This document shows positions 27,441 to 35,747 of a DNA stretch of 64,000 nt, one piece after another. How positions within the stretch are numbered: position 1 is the stretch's first letter; each line of letters begins with the position of its first letter. The stretch comes from Ferrovibrio terrae_A. GTDB taxonomy: Bacteria; Pseudomonadota; Alphaproteobacteria; Ferrovibrionales; Ferrovibrionaceae. The notes below the pieces were generated by a model. It was not told the origin of the DNA, made no database searches, and saw nothing but the letters and a program-made list of their open reading frames with translations. The position numbers were made by a program, and so were the translations under genes. The DNA lies in assembly GCF_943372915.1 (NCBI RefSeq), contig NZ_CALSAN010000002.1:124001-188000 (forward strand), written 5' to 3'.

Positions 27441-27492
27441 TTGTAGTGTTTGCATTAAGACCAATTTTATGCATAATGTCTACAACAATGCA
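27441..27492. promoter_or_regulatory. divergent regulatory region of the Bug/GntR pair
   Basis: Between the two diverging genes are inverted half-sites TTGTAG (27441-27446) and CTACAA (27480-27485), a perfect palindrome TTATGCATAA (27467-27476), and an outer pair TGCATT (27451-27456) and AATGCA (27487-27492). A -10-like CATAAT lies at 27472-27477. GntR/FCD regulators bind such palindromes; the adjacent regulator is the natural candidate. Confidence 0.5.
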
Positions 27493-28240
27493 CAAAACAG
27501 ATTCAGCCATGGATGCCACAGCCTCTGCCGCCCGCCCCGAAGCCCCGTCTGCGGGGGCCGAAGCCACCCTGGTGGAAAAGGCCCATGCCCTGCTGCGACA
27601 GGCCATCCTGCGCGGCGCATTGCTTCCCGGCGAAAAGCTGAAGATCGACCTGCTGCAAAAGGAATACGGCATTTCCAGCAGCCCGCTGCGCGAGGCGCTG
27701 AACCGTCTGACCGCCGAGAACCTGGTGACGGCGGAAGGCAATCGCGGCTTCCGCGTCGCCCCGATCTCGCTGGATGATCTGCATGACCTGGTGGGCCTGC
27801 GGATCGTGCTGGAGCGTGAAGCGGTGGAAGCCTCGATCACCGAGGGTGGTGACGACTGGGAGGCGCGCATCGTTGCCGCCTTTTACCGGCTGGAGCGCGA
27901 GGAAAAGCGCATCTACGAGGAACAGGTGCCGCTGAACGAGGAATGGAGCCGGCGCCACCGCGATTTCCACATGGCGCTGTTGTCCGGTGGCCGTTCGAAG
28001 CGGCTGGCCAATATGTGCGCCAGCCTGTTCGATCAGGCCGAGCGCTATCGCCGTCTGTCTGCCTCCATGCGCAAACGTGCCCATAACAAAAGCGGCGAGC
28101 ATAAGCGGCTGATGGATGCCGTGCTGTCGCGCGATCCGGCTCTGGCCGCCGAACGCCTGCGTGAGCATGTGCAAAATACGGCACAGAACATTGCCAATGC
28201 CATGAAGGCGCAGCAGGCAGAAGCTGAACCTGCAGAATAA
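27488..28240 (+). CDS. GntR-family (FCD) transcriptional regulator
   Basis: About 250 residues. The N-terminal winged helix reads LVEKAHALLRQAILRGALLPGEKLKIDLLQKEYGISSSPLREALNRL (described in pieces: GntR DNA-binding block) and is followed by an FCD ligand-binding domain with the LxxLVGLRIVLEREAVE helix and metal/ligand histidines in RRHRDFHMALLSG and SGEHKRLMDAV. It probably controls the divergent catabolic operon and the genes downstream. Start uncertain: ATG at 27488 fits a near-leaderless transcript; ATG at 27509 is the alternative. Confidence 0.88.
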   Translation: MHKTDSAMDATASAARPEAPSAGAEATLVEKAHALLRQAILRGALLPGEKLKIDLLQKEYGISSSPLREALNRLTAENLVTAEGNRGFRVAPISLDDLHDLVGLRIVLEREAVEASITEGGDDWEARIVAAFYRLEREEKRIYEEQVPLNEEWSRRHRDFHMALLSGGRSKRLANMCASLFDQAERYRRLSASMRKRAHNKSGEHKRLMDAVLSRDPALAAERLREHVQNTAQNIANAMKAQQAEAEPAE

Positions 28241-28279
28241 TTTTCATATCAGTCCGAGCGTTCATCAGGGAGAAAACGT

Positions 28280-29146
28280 ATGAAGCTGGCATCCTTCACC
28301 ACCAAGGGTCGCGAATCCTATGGCGCCGTACAAGGCGACCGGATTGTCGACCTCGGCCAGCACTTCGCCGGCAAGCATGCGACACTGGCCGATTTCATCG
28401 GCAGTGCCGATTTCGCTGCGCGCGACAAGATCGTCGCCGGTCTGAAGGCTGATCTGGCCCTGAATGAAGTGGCCCTGCTGCCGGTGATCCCGCGCCCGGA
28501 AAAGATCGTCTGCATGGTGCGCAACTACATGGACCATCACCAGGAGGTGCTGGCCGCCGGCATGCATCGCGAGCTGTCGGAGTTTCCGCCAATCTTCCTG
28601 CGGGTCTGGCGCTCGCAGGTGGCGCATGGCCAGCCGATCATCCGCCCCAAGGTGTCGGAGCAGCTCGACTGGGAAGGCGAGATGGCGCTGATCATCGGCA
28701 CGGCCGGCCGCCATATCGCGGAGGCCGACGCCTGGAAACATATCGCCGGCTATGCCTGCTACAACGACGCCAGCATCCGCGAATGGCAGTTCCACGCCAA
28801 GCAGATCGCGGCGGGCAAGAATTTCCAGGGCACTGGTGCCTTCGGTCCCTGGATGGTGACCGCCGATGAAGTGCCGGAGCCGGAGAATCTGAAACTGGAA
28901 CTGCGGCTGAACGGCAAGACCGAGCAGTCGTCGAATACCAGCAACCTGATCTTCAAGATTCCCACCATCATCAACTACTGCTCCACCATCTTCGAGCTGG
29001 TGCCCGGTGATGTGATCGTCACCGGCACGCCGGCCGGCGTGGGCTGGAGCCGCAAGCCGCCGCATTTCATGAAGCATGGCGACGTGGTGGAGGTGGAGAT
29101 CGAGAAGATCGGCCTGCTGCGTAACCCGGTTGTCAACGAAGCCTGA
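28280..29146 (+). CDS. fumarylacetoacetate hydrolase (FAH) family protein
   Basis: 288 residues. FAH-fold hydrolase or decarboxylase, acting on fumarylacetoacetate-like or oxo-acid products of aromatic ring cleavage. Family blocks seen: KIVCMVRNYMDHH, WEGEMALIIGTAGR (metal-ligand Glu residues), GTGAFGPWMVTADEV and GDVIVTGTPAGVGW. Start at 28280 has GGGAG eight bases upstream. Second gene of the rightward set after the GntR regulator; the pairing with an extradiol dioxygenase supports a catabolic role. Confidence 0.93.
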   Translation: MKLASFTTKGRESYGAVQGDRIVDLGQHFAGKHATLADFIGSADFAARDKIVAGLKADLALNEVALLPVIPRPEKIVCMVRNYMDHHQEVLAAGMHRELSEFPPIFLRVWRSQVAHGQPIIRPKVSEQLDWEGEMALIIGTAGRHIAEADAWKHIAGYACYNDASIREWQFHAKQIAAGKNFQGTGAFGPWMVTADEVPEPENLKLELRLNGKTEQSSNTSNLIFKIPTIINYCSTIFELVPGDVIVTGTPAGVGWSRKPPHFMKHGDVVEVEIEKIGLLRNPVVNEA

Positions 29147-29168
29147 CCGCACAGAAAGGCGCCCCGCC

Positions 29169-29747
29169 ATGTGGACCGTCCGCAAATATGTCACCTCCGT
29201 CGAGGAGGTGCTGCACGAACGCGGCCCCGCCCTCGCCTCGCCCCTGCGCATCGGCACGGCAGCCGTTGTGGTGAACAATCCATATGCCGGCCGTTACGAG
29301 GCCGACCTGATGCCCGGCATGGAGGCGCTGAACGAGCTGGGCCGCGAGGTGGCCCGCCGCCTGCTCAAGGCGCTGGATGCCAAACCCGACGAGGTCGAGG
29401 CCTATGGCAAGGGCGCCATTGTCGGTGCCGATGGCGAGATGGAGCATGGCGCCATGTGGCACCCCTCGGGTGGCTGGGGTATGCGCCAGGTGCTGGGCGA
29501 TACCAAGGCGATCGTGCCGGCCGGCAAGATGATCGGCGCGGTGGGCGCGCGACTGATGATGCCGCTGGGCCATGTGAATGCGGCCTATGTGCGCTCGCAT
29601 TTCAACACCATCGGGCTCAGCATCGACGATGCGCCGCGGCCGGACGAGATCGTCTATGCACTGGCGATGGCGACCGGCGGCCGGCCGCATGCCCGGCTGG
29701 GTGGCCTGGCGGCAACCGAGATCAAGGGCGAGGACGGGTTGCGCTGA
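29169..29747 (+). CDS. DUF1185 (amino acid synthesis) family protein
   Basis: 192 residues. Starts MWTVRKYVTSVEEVLHERG, and contains NPYAGRYEADL, GKGAIVGADGEMEHGAMWHP and GGRPHARLGGL, all typical of DUF1185. The family is annotated as amino acid synthesis, with no clear reaction. Frequently placed next to FAH or Bug genes in this kind of cluster. Start chosen at 29169, 22 bases after the FAH stop. Confidence 0.9.
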   Translation: MWTVRKYVTSVEEVLHERGPALASPLRIGTAAVVVNNPYAGRYEADLMPGMEALNELGREVARRLLKALDAKPDEVEAYGKGAIVGADGEMEHGAMWHPSGGWGMRQVLGDTKAIVPAGKMIGAVGARLMMPLGHVNAAYVRSHFNTIGLSIDDAPRPDEIVYALAMATGGRPHARLGGLAATEIKGEDGLR

Positions 29748-29755
29748 ATCCCGCG

Positions 29756-32059
29756 CTAGCGCGGATCGGCCAGACGGTCGAGCTGCGCGAGCAGGCTGCT
29801 CATGTCCTCTTGCGCCTTGGACGACATCGGTTGCTCCGGCGTAACCGGCATGGTGACAGGGACCTCCGCGTCATCCTGCCGTTCCCCTATGACGTGGGCG
29901 ATAGCCCTGAACAGCACCGTCGCCTCGATCGGCTTTGAAATATAGCCATCGGCCCCGGCTGCCAGATATTTCTCGCGGTCGCCCTGCATGGCATTGGCGG
30001 TTAATACGATGATGGGAATATGCGACAGCGGTGGTGCCATGGCGCGGACCTGCTGCATCGCTGTCACACCATCCATTTCAGGCATGTGGATATCCATCAG
30101 CACCAGATCGTAGGGTTCACGGTCCAGGGCCGAGAGAGCCTCGATACCGTTGCCGGCAATATCGCAATGATGCCCGGCCCATTTCAGCATATGGGTGATC
30201 AGTTCCTGATTGATCGGATTGTCTTCGGCCACCAGGATGCGAAGCGCTCGATGCTCCGCGGCCGCCTGGATTTCCACCTGGCTGAGCGCTGCCTCCACCG
30301 CCTCACCGGCAAGGCAAGGCACCGTCAGCCAGAAGCGGGCGCCACGGCCCTCCTCGCTGTCGAAGCCGATATCGCCCCCGAGCAAGCGCACCAGGCGCCG
30401 GCAAATCGACAAGCCGAGACCGGTGCCGCCGAAGCGGCGCGAGATCGAATTGTCGGCTTGTGTGAAATCCTGGAACAGGGCGGCGCGCGCCGCCTCGGAA
30501 ATACCGATCCCGGTATCGGAGACCTCGACACGCAGCATCCATTCCGCCGCCTTGCCTTCGGTCTCGACACCGCGCGGCTCGGCAGTGACGGCGATGCCGA
30601 TGGTCCCCTTGCGCGTGAACTTCACCGCATTGGAAACCAGGTTGAGCAGGATCTGGCGCAGCCGCGCCTCGTCGGCACAAAGATATTCCGGCACGTTATT
30701 GGCGATCTGGCATTCCAGCACATCGCCATTGGCATCGGCCTGCACTTTCATCAGTGACATGACCTGGGTCACCAGGTCATGCACCGAGAAATTCAACGGC
30801 TCCACCGTCATCATCTCGGCCTCCAGCTTGGAGAGGTCGAGGATATCGTTGACCACGGTGAGCAGGTGGCGCGCCGAAAGATCGGCATTGCCGACGAAGC
30901 GGCTGACATCCGGAGCGAGATCGTGCTGGCGTACCAGATCGAGCATGCCGAGGATGCCATTGAGCGGCGTACGGATCTCGTGGCTCATATTGGCCAGAAA
31001 GGACGATTTCGCCCGCGACGCGACTTCGGCCCGCTCCCGCGCCTCGGTCAGGGCGACGATCATCTCCTCGCGCTGCCGGAACAGCCGGGCCGCCAGCACG
31101 GTCAGCAGCAGGAACAGCAGGATTGCCGGCACAATCACCCAAAGCAGGGTCAGCGAATGCCGCCACCATTCGGCCAGCAGCGGGCCGGTCGGCAGCGTCA
31201 TGTTGATTACCAGGGGGAAGCCCTCGACGCGGCTGGGCGCGACGATGCGCTCGACCGAGGAGCCGGGCTCGGCCAGGCGGTAATCGCTGGTCACGGCCGC
31301 ATGCGCCTTCGGCGCAGAGCCGAGGATACGTAAGGCGGCCTGGTGAGCGAAGGATTTCGCAACGGCATCCTCGCGCCAGGGCGAACGCGACAGCAGCACA
31401 CCATCCTCGCGGAACAGTGACACGGCGACACCCGCCTCCTCGGCGGCCAGAGCCTGGAAAACATCGACGAAAAAGCGGCTTTCGACGCCGGTCAGCACCA
31501 TGCCGATGATTTCGCCCTGTGGCGAGCGGATCGCCTTGCTGAGGTAGAAAGTCCAGCTGCCGGTGCCGCGGTTCTTCACCGGCACCGAGACATAGAGCGC
31601 CAGTCCGGCGCCATCGAAATGCGCCTTGAAATAGTCACGGTCGGACAGATTGATCGGCGGCGGCGGATAGCTGCGGGTGAAGTTCAGCACATCGCCATTC
31701 AATGCAACAATGGTGGCGACATCGACCTGCGGCACCACCTGGGCGCGCTGCACCAGGCGGTCGAAACTGTCACGCCCGGCCAGCAGGGCGCGGAACTGCT
31801 CCGGAGTCTGGGCATTCGCCCGCCGTGCGTCTTCCGCCACGGATTCCAGAACAATATTCGCCGCGGTAAGGATTTGTCGCGTATGCGCCGCCATCAGCGC
31901 CGAGCGGCCTTCCAGTTCGTGCCGCGCATTCTCGATGGTTTCGAAACGGCCATAGCCCAGCAGCAACGCCACGCCGGCGATCTGGCCGAGCGTGAACAGG
32001 ATGCCGAACGCGAGAACGGCAGCAGACAGACGAATGCGGAAGCGATTGAACAGAACCAT
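29756..32059 (-). CDS. hybrid sensor histidine kinase with extracytoplasmic Cache-like sensor
   Basis: 767 residues. First helix about 12-35, periplasmic sensor about 36-300 (dCache-like: FDRLVQRAQVVPQVDVATIV, YFKAHFDGAGLALYVSVPV), second helix about 305-330. Then HisKA with phospho-His in NMSHEIRTPLNGILGML, HATPase with N box NLVSNAVKF, G1 SDTGIGI and G2 GGTGLGLS, and a C-terminal receiver with phospho-Asp in LVLMDIHMPEMDG and Lys in ISKPIEA. Start VLFNRFRIRL at 32059 (MVLF). Divergent from a receiver-Hpt gene; together they could form a phosphorelay His-Asp-His-Asp. Confidence 0.93.
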   Translation of the reverse strand: MVLFNRFRIRLSAAVLAFGILFTLGQIAGVALLLGYGRFETIENARHELEGRSALMAAHTRQILTAANIVLESVAEDARRANAQTPEQFRALLAGRDSFDRLVQRAQVVPQVDVATIVALNGDVLNFTRSYPPPPINLSDRDYFKAHFDGAGLALYVSVPVKNRGTGSWTFYLSKAIRSPQGEIIGMVLTGVESRFFVDVFQALAAEEAGVAVSLFREDGVLLSRSPWREDAVAKSFAHQAALRILGSAPKAHAAVTSDYRLAEPGSSVERIVAPSRVEGFPLVINMTLPTGPLLAEWWRHSLTLLWVIVPAILLFLLLTVLAARLFRQREEMIVALTEARERAEVASRAKSSFLANMSHEIRTPLNGILGMLDLVRQHDLAPDVSRFVGNADLSARHLLTVVNDILDLSKLEAEMMTVEPLNFSVHDLVTQVMSLMKVQADANGDVLECQIANNVPEYLCADEARLRQILLNLVSNAVKFTRKGTIGIAVTAEPRGVETEGKAAEWMLRVEVSDTGIGISEAARAALFQDFTQADNSISRRFGGTGLGLSICRRLVRLLGGDIGFDSEEGRGARFWLTVPCLAGEAVEAALSQVEIQAAAEHRALRILVAEDNPINQELITHMLKWAGHHCDIAGNGIEALSALDREPYDLVLMDIHMPEMDGVTAMQQVRAMAPPLSHIPIIVLTANAMQGDREKYLAAGADGYISKPIEATVLFRAIAHVIGERQDDAEVPVTMPVTPEQPMSSKAQEDMSSLLAQLDRLADPR

Positions 32060-32185
32060 GATAACAGTATCCCGGTGCAATCCCGGATGATCGGCGCTGA
32101 ACGCGTCAGGCCGCACTATGAGACAGAAACCGCGGCGCACCGCGTTAATTTTCGATAACGATCACCATTCTCTACGCAAATGAAT

Positions 32186-32213
32186 TTGTCGCGGTCATGG
32201 CCCGCCATAGAAT
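32186..32213 (+). promoter_or_regulatory. candidate sigma-70 promoter of the receiver-Hpt gene
   Basis: TTGTCG (32186-32191) and TAGAAT (32208-32213), 16-base spacer, 43 bases before the ATG at 32256. Moderate match only. Confidence 0.35.
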
Positions 32214-32255
32214 GCAGCCAGCACTTCGCTGCACGTCAAATCCGGATCTGCAAGA

Positions 32256-33146
32256 ATGAAAATCAAAAACGCCACCGTCCTCATCGTCGATGACAATGAC
32301 GGCACACGCCGCCTGCTCCGCATGCTGCTGCGCGATCTTGGCGTGCGCGAGGTGATCGCCTGCGCCTGCGTCGAGGATGGCCTCAAGGCTTTGCACGGCA
32401 GCACCATCGATCTGATTTTCACCGACTGGGAGATGATCGGCGAGACCGGCATGGAGCTGGTTGACAGCGTGCGGCGTGCCGATCACGAGCGCATCAGCCG
32501 GATTCCGATCATCATGATGACGGCCTATGGCGAAGAGTGGCGAGTCAAGGCGGCGCGCGATGCCGGGATCACCGACTTCATGCTCAAGCCCTTCTCGCCG
32601 GTGCAGATCGAGGCCAAGCTGCGCACCGCCCTGTTGAATGTGCGCGAATTCGTCGATACCGACGGCTATCGCGGACCGGACCGTCGACGCGGCCAGCGCG
32701 CCTATGACGGGCCCGACCGTCGCGCCGCCAACGGCGACGACACCACCGCGACCCAACGGCAACTGGCCGATGCCTGCGGCACCCTCGACCGCCTGCGCGA
32801 CGACTTCGAACGCTTCCTGGGTGAAGCGGCCACCATGATCGCGGCTGAACTGCGCACTGCCAGCAGCCATCCTTCCGAAGCTCGCGCCTGCTGTGAACGG
32901 ATTTTCCAGCTGGCGCATAACCTGAAGGGCCAAGGCAGCACCTTCGGCTACCCGCTGGTGACCGAGATTGCCGACGAGCTCTGCCGCTTCCTGCGCGCCC
33001 GCACGGCGCCGGACGCGCGCGACCTTGCGCTGGTCGCGGGCTATGCCTCCGCCCTGGATACGGTGTCACGCAACCGCGTCACCGGCGATGGCGGCCAGAT
33101 CGGCCAGCGCATCATCGACCGGCTGCGCGGCTTCGCCGCGGCGTGA
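32256..33146 (+). CDS. response regulator with C-terminal histidine-phosphotransfer (Hpt) domain
   Basis: 296 residues. Receiver domain 1-125 with phospho-Asp57 in LIFTDWEM, acidic pair D12/D13 and Lys111 in MLKPFSP. A linker (about 135-165) contains two GPDRR motifs. The C-terminal four-helix part has His221 in QLAHNLKGQGSTFG, the Hpt signature, so a receiver and a phosphotransfer domain are fused. No DNA-binding domain. I infer it receives phosphate from the divergent hybrid kinase and passes it to another regulator. Confidence 0.87.
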   Translation: MKIKNATVLIVDDNDGTRRLLRMLLRDLGVREVIACACVEDGLKALHGSTIDLIFTDWEMIGETGMELVDSVRRADHERISRIPIIMMTAYGEEWRVKAARDAGITDFMLKPFSPVQIEAKLRTALLNVREFVDTDGYRGPDRRRGQRAYDGPDRRAANGDDTTATQRQLADACGTLDRLRDDFERFLGEAATMIAAELRTASSHPSEARACCERIFQLAHNLKGQGSTFGYPLVTEIADELCRFLRARTAPDARDLALVAGYASALDTVSRNRVTGDGGQIGQRIIDRLRGFAAA

Positions 33147-33179
33147 GACCGCCGCCGATCACCGGCAAGGCCGGCGCAG

Positions 33180-33602
33180 TCACATAATATACGGTACGCC
33201 ACCGATCACGGCAGCGAGCTGGATGAAATTGGCAGTCATGCCGGCCCAATGCAGCCGGCGGAGCCGGTGAACCGCCTCTACATCACCGCGATCGCGCGCC
33301 GTGAACTGGGCATCCATACGGGCGAGGAACCAACGGCGCGCCGCCACGGCGAAAGCAGCGATCAGGCCGATCGCGATGGCGAAATGCAGCCGGCCGGTGT
33401 TGGCTATTGCCGCCGTCGCCAGTACACCGGCAATGGCCACCATTTGGAAATAGGCGCTGAACAGGCCGCGCAGCAATTGTGCGACAACGGGGATATCCAG
33501 TTTCACCAGCAGGAAAGCCGGTGCGGCCAGCATGAAATAGGCCATCAGGAATAACAGGATGATAGTGGCGTAAGACGCAATGACATCTGGTGTCATGGCC
33601 AT
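33180..33602 (-). CDS. small polytopic membrane protein, hypothetical
   Basis: 140 residues with about four hydrophobic helices (12-32, 40-62, 70-88, 115-135) and a basic loop (RRWFLARMDAQFTARDRGDVEAV). No family recognised. A start at 33596 (MTPDV) is as plausible as 33602. It is the last chromosomal gene before the prophage boundary. Confidence 0.65.
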   Translation of the reverse strand: MAMTPDVIASYATIILLFLMAYFMLAAPAFLLVKLDIPVVAQLLRGLFSAYFQMVAIAGVLATAAIANTGRLHFAIAIGLIAAFAVAARRWFLARMDAQFTARDRGDVEAVHRLRRLHWAGMTANFIQLAAVIGGVPYIM

Positions 33603-33726
33603 GCACTCCGTGCCTGCACCGCCGGGCAGGGCAATCTGAACGGCAAATCCATGCTAGCGCAGCCCTTGCCGGGCGGTCATTGGACTTTTATCGGAAACGG
33701 CAGGTGCTTTCGCGACAGTGGAAAAA

Positions 33727-33771
33727 TGGTGGGCGCACCAGGGCTCGAACCTGGGACCCGCTGATTAAGAG
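33727..33771 (-). other. attachment site: 3' half of tRNA-Lys(CTT)
   Basis: Reading leftward, the sequence gives the 3' half of a tRNA: anticodon loop CTCTTAA (33765-33771), 3' anticodon stem TCAGC, five-base variable region, T stem-loop CCAGG-TTCGAGC-CCTGG, acceptor strand TGCGCCC, discriminator A and CCA. The anticodon CTT means lysine. The 5' stem that should follow (TCAGC on this strand) is replaced by ATCTT at 33772, so the gene stops exactly at the anticodon loop. This is what phage integration into a tRNA leaves at one end; the 45-base segment should be the att core. Confidence 0.87.
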
Positions 33772-33818
33772 ATCTTGGCCGGTGACGGAATATCAACGCG
33801 TTAACACCCCCGCCGCGT

Positions 33819-33913
33819 CCAAGCTTTTATCGATCTCGCGCACGACTTGGACGGGCCTCCGCAGGCACTTGGATGCCATGACGCCAAGTCGCCAGCGTGA
33901 TGGCGACTTGGCG
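33819..33913. repeat. five ACTTGG sites and a 13-bp stem-loop next to att
   Basis: ACTTGG occurs at 33845, 33867 and 33906 and, inverted (CCAAGT or CCAAGC), at 33819 and 33884; steps of 22 bases recur (33845/33867 and 33884/33906). The last two form a perfect stem, CGCCAAGTCGCCA (33882-33894) and its complement (33901-33913) around GCGTGA. Position beside att suggests integrase or excisionase arm sites; a terminator is less likely because no T-run follows. The whole gap 33603-33978 has no gene. Confidence 0.6.
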
Positions 33914-33978
33914 GGATCGATGGCGGGTATAGCACCGGGCTTGCGCCAGAACAAGAGGGGAACATATAGTCCCCCGCC

Positions 33979-34263
33979 ATGTCCTATCGCCTGCAAACCC
34001 TGGCCGAGCATAAGAGGATCCACGCTGATGTGGCGTTCCGCTGCCAATGCGGCGTGGAAAAGGTGGTGCGCGCGGGAGATCTGATCAAAGAGTTCCGGCC
34101 GACGATCGACCCCAACGCGATCGCCAGGCGCATGCGCTGCAGATCCTGCGGCAAGCGCACCGTGTTCGCCTTCGCGGTGCTGCCGGACCATGTTGTGCAG
34201 ATCCCGCTGCCCTTCAAAGCGATTTGGTTCGGTGGCGCCTACGATCCGGAGAAGATCGATTAA
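33979..34263 (+). CDS. small zinc-ribbon-like prophage protein
   Basis: 94 residues with two cysteine pairs, CQC (FRCQCGVE) and CRSC (MRCRSCGKR), spaced like a zinc ribbon. No other family recognised. It is the only rightward gene at the left end of the prophage, outside the late operon, so it may be a separately expressed moron or a gene active in the lysogen. A run AGAGGGGAAC lies upstream, at an unusual distance from the ATG. Confidence 0.65.
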   Translation: MSYRLQTLAEHKRIHADVAFRCQCGVEKVVRAGDLIKEFRPTIDPNAIARRMRCRSCGKRTVFAFAVLPDHVVQIPLPFKAIWFGGAYDPEKID

Positions 34264-34266
34264 ACG

Positions 34267-34294
34267 AAAAACGGCGCCGCATTTCTGCAGCGCC
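34267..34294 (-). terminator. rho-independent terminator of the leftward late operon
   Basis: On the leftward strand GGCGCTGC (34294-34287), loop AGAAAT, GCGGCGCC (34280-34273), an eight-pair stem with one G-U pair, then G and TTTTT (34271-34267). It lies between the last leftward gene and the convergent gene at 33979-34263. Confidence 0.75.
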
Positions 34295-34322
34295 GCCATT
34301 CCACCCGCAGGGATCCAGGGCG

Positions 34323-34553
34323 TCAGGCGAACACCGGCCCCAGGCCAGACATGCGCACCACGCGCAGATCCAGATCCTGCCAGCCAGTCATCGGCCGGCC
34401 GATCACCTGCACATCTTCCAGCGTGGCCAGCTGTTGCAGATGCACCAGCTGCAGCCAGCCATCTGCCGAAGGCAGCGCCAGGAGATCGAAGGCGAAGGAG
34501 AGCGACAAGGCCACTAGGCCAGCCAGGCCGAAAAACAGACGACGCACAACCAT
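34323..34553 (-). CDS. small exported or membrane-anchored prophage protein
   Basis: 76 residues. The N-terminus (VVRRLFFGLAGLVALSLSFAFDLLALP) is a positively charged start and a single hydrophobic segment, a signal peptide or anchor; the rest is soluble. The ATG at 34553 has GAGGTG six bases upstream; a GTG at 34565 is possible. It is the last gene of the late operon, after the holin, and might take part in lysis, but there is no direct evidence. Confidence 0.5.
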   Translation of the reverse strand: MVVRRLFFGLAGLVALSLSFAFDLLALPSADGWLQLVHLQQLATLEDVQVIGRPMTGWQDLDLRVVRMSGLGPVFA

Positions 34554-34597
34554 CTTGCACCTCACGACATTGAACCGGCAGCCGGCCGGCGCGGATC

Positions 34598-35017
34598 CTA
34601 TTTCGATTTACCTGTGGTCTTTTCAAAGCTGCGCAGGCCGGCCATGCCAAGCATGGCCAACACAAGCTCAAACAGGCTGTCAGTATGGATCTCAGGCGGT
34701 TTCAGGCCGGGCGACCACAGCGCCGCCGCCCACATGAACAGCGGATGGCCGAGATAGGCCCAACCAACTCCAGCCGCGCAGATCCAGCCCACGGCCGGCC
34801 GCCAGCCGGCAACGAACACAGACTTGTGCGCCGCCTCGATCTTGTTCAGTTCCACCTGCAGCGCACCGGGCTGCTGCCGCAGTTTTTCCATCACTGCTGC
34901 CGCCGCGGCCTTTTCATCGTCGCTGGTGAACAACTTGTCGAACACGTTGCCGATCGCCTCGATCGGCGTGGCAGTGGCCTGAACGCCGCCGCCCGTCAGA
35001 AAGCCCAAAATGCTCAT
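34598..35017 (-). CDS. 3TM holin
   Basis: 139 residues resembling the 3TM holin family found in gene transfer agents and alphaproteobacterial phages: an amphipathic N-terminus, ELNKIEAAHKSVFVAGWRPAVGW, two clear membrane helices (about 68-98), and a C-terminal short helix FELVLAMLGMAGLRSFEK. It would open the inner membrane at lysis. Overlaps the endolysin gene by ATGA. Confidence 0.88.
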   Translation of the reverse strand: MSILGFLTGGGVQATATPIEAIGNVFDKLFTSDDEKAAAAAVMEKLRQQPGALQVELNKIEAAHKSVFVAGWRPAVGWICAAGVGWAYLGHPLFMWAAALWSPGLKPPEIHTDSLFELVLAMLGMAGLRSFEKTTGKSK

Positions 35018-35457
35018 GCGATCCCCCTATAAAAAGCATGATGCCCATGCACGAAATCCGCATCGCGCGGTTCGCCCCAGTCTTTCGGCCACGGCAGCGA
35101 CGAAACCTTGTAATGGCAGGCGCCGCTCGTAGGATCTGGCGGCAGCCGGCCGGCCAGCGCATCCTCAGCCACCGCCAGCGCCAGCCGGAATGCAGGATCT
35201 GCGGTATCCACCGCCAGCAGCTTGGCCCGGTTGGGATCGCTCACATTCCAGCAGCTGAATTGCCACGGGTCGCGGCACACCGCCTCGATCGTGTCATCTT
35301 CGATGCCATCACCCTTGTTGCGGCTCCACCAGCACGGCTTGCGCGCACGGTTCAGGATCACCCAGGCCACCGCGATCATGCCCTGCCGGCCTTCCCCGCG
35401 CGCTTCGCCCCACAGCGTGCGCGCCAGCGTATCGAGATCACGCGCCTGTTGATCCAT
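35014..35457 (-). CDS. endolysin, SleB/Hydrolase_2-type cell-wall hydrolase
   Basis: 147 residues. The catalytic Glu18 lies in the family motif RTLWGEARGEG, followed by AVAWVILNRA and the typical tail ACHYKVSSLPWP and HAFYRG. Cleaves the glycan strand of peptidoglycan. No signal peptide, so release depends on the holin just downstream. Stands four bases after the next gene. Confidence 0.9.
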   Translation of the reverse strand: MDQQARDLDTLARTLWGEARGEGRQGMIAVAWVILNRARKPCWWSRNKGDGIEDDTIEAVCRDPWQFSCWNVSDPNRAKLLAVDTADPAFRLALAVAEDALAGRLPPDPTSGACHYKVSSLPWPKDWGEPRDADFVHGHHAFYRGIA

Positions 35458-35460
35458 GGC

Positions 35461-35742
35461 TTAATCCTTCATTTCGATTTTCACGCCGAATTTCACCGCC
35501 ATGCCGGCGACGAACACGCTGATCAGAACCGCGATCACCCATTTGATCGCCGTCTTGAACGCCTCGCGCTTGGCCAGCCGCACCGCCGCGACCCAGCCGC
35601 GCAACTCGCGCAGATCCGTGGCGGCCTCATGGTCGGAAAGGCCCAGCGCCGAAAGCGCCTTGCGCGCGCCTTCCTCGGCTGCATCCTCGATCAGGGTTTT
35701 CAGATCGTCCTTATGCAGGACGCGCAGATCTTCGATCCCCAT
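35461..35742 (-). CDS. DUF6127-like small membrane protein
   Basis: 93 residues: a helical, charged N-terminal part (LHKDDLKTLIEDAAEEGARKAL), the conserved-looking DLRELRGWVAAVRLAKREAFKTA, and one membrane helix near the end (VIAVLISVFVAGMAVKF). The arrangement resembles DUF6127 proteins of alphaproteobacterial phages; identity is tentative. Placed with the lysis genes, it may be a spanin-like or holin accessory protein. The ATG at 35742 has GGAG upstream. Confidence 0.65.
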   Translation of the reverse strand: MGIEDLRVLHKDDLKTLIEDAAEEGARKALSALGLSDHEAATDLRELRGWVAAVRLAKREAFKTAIKWVIAVLISVFVAGMAVKFGVKIEMKD

Positions 35743-35747
35743 CGCTG

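Noticed and set aside
33793..34671. 292-codon leftward frame
   Set aside because: Covers the att arm sites, a terminator and the opposite gene at 33979; not protein-like.
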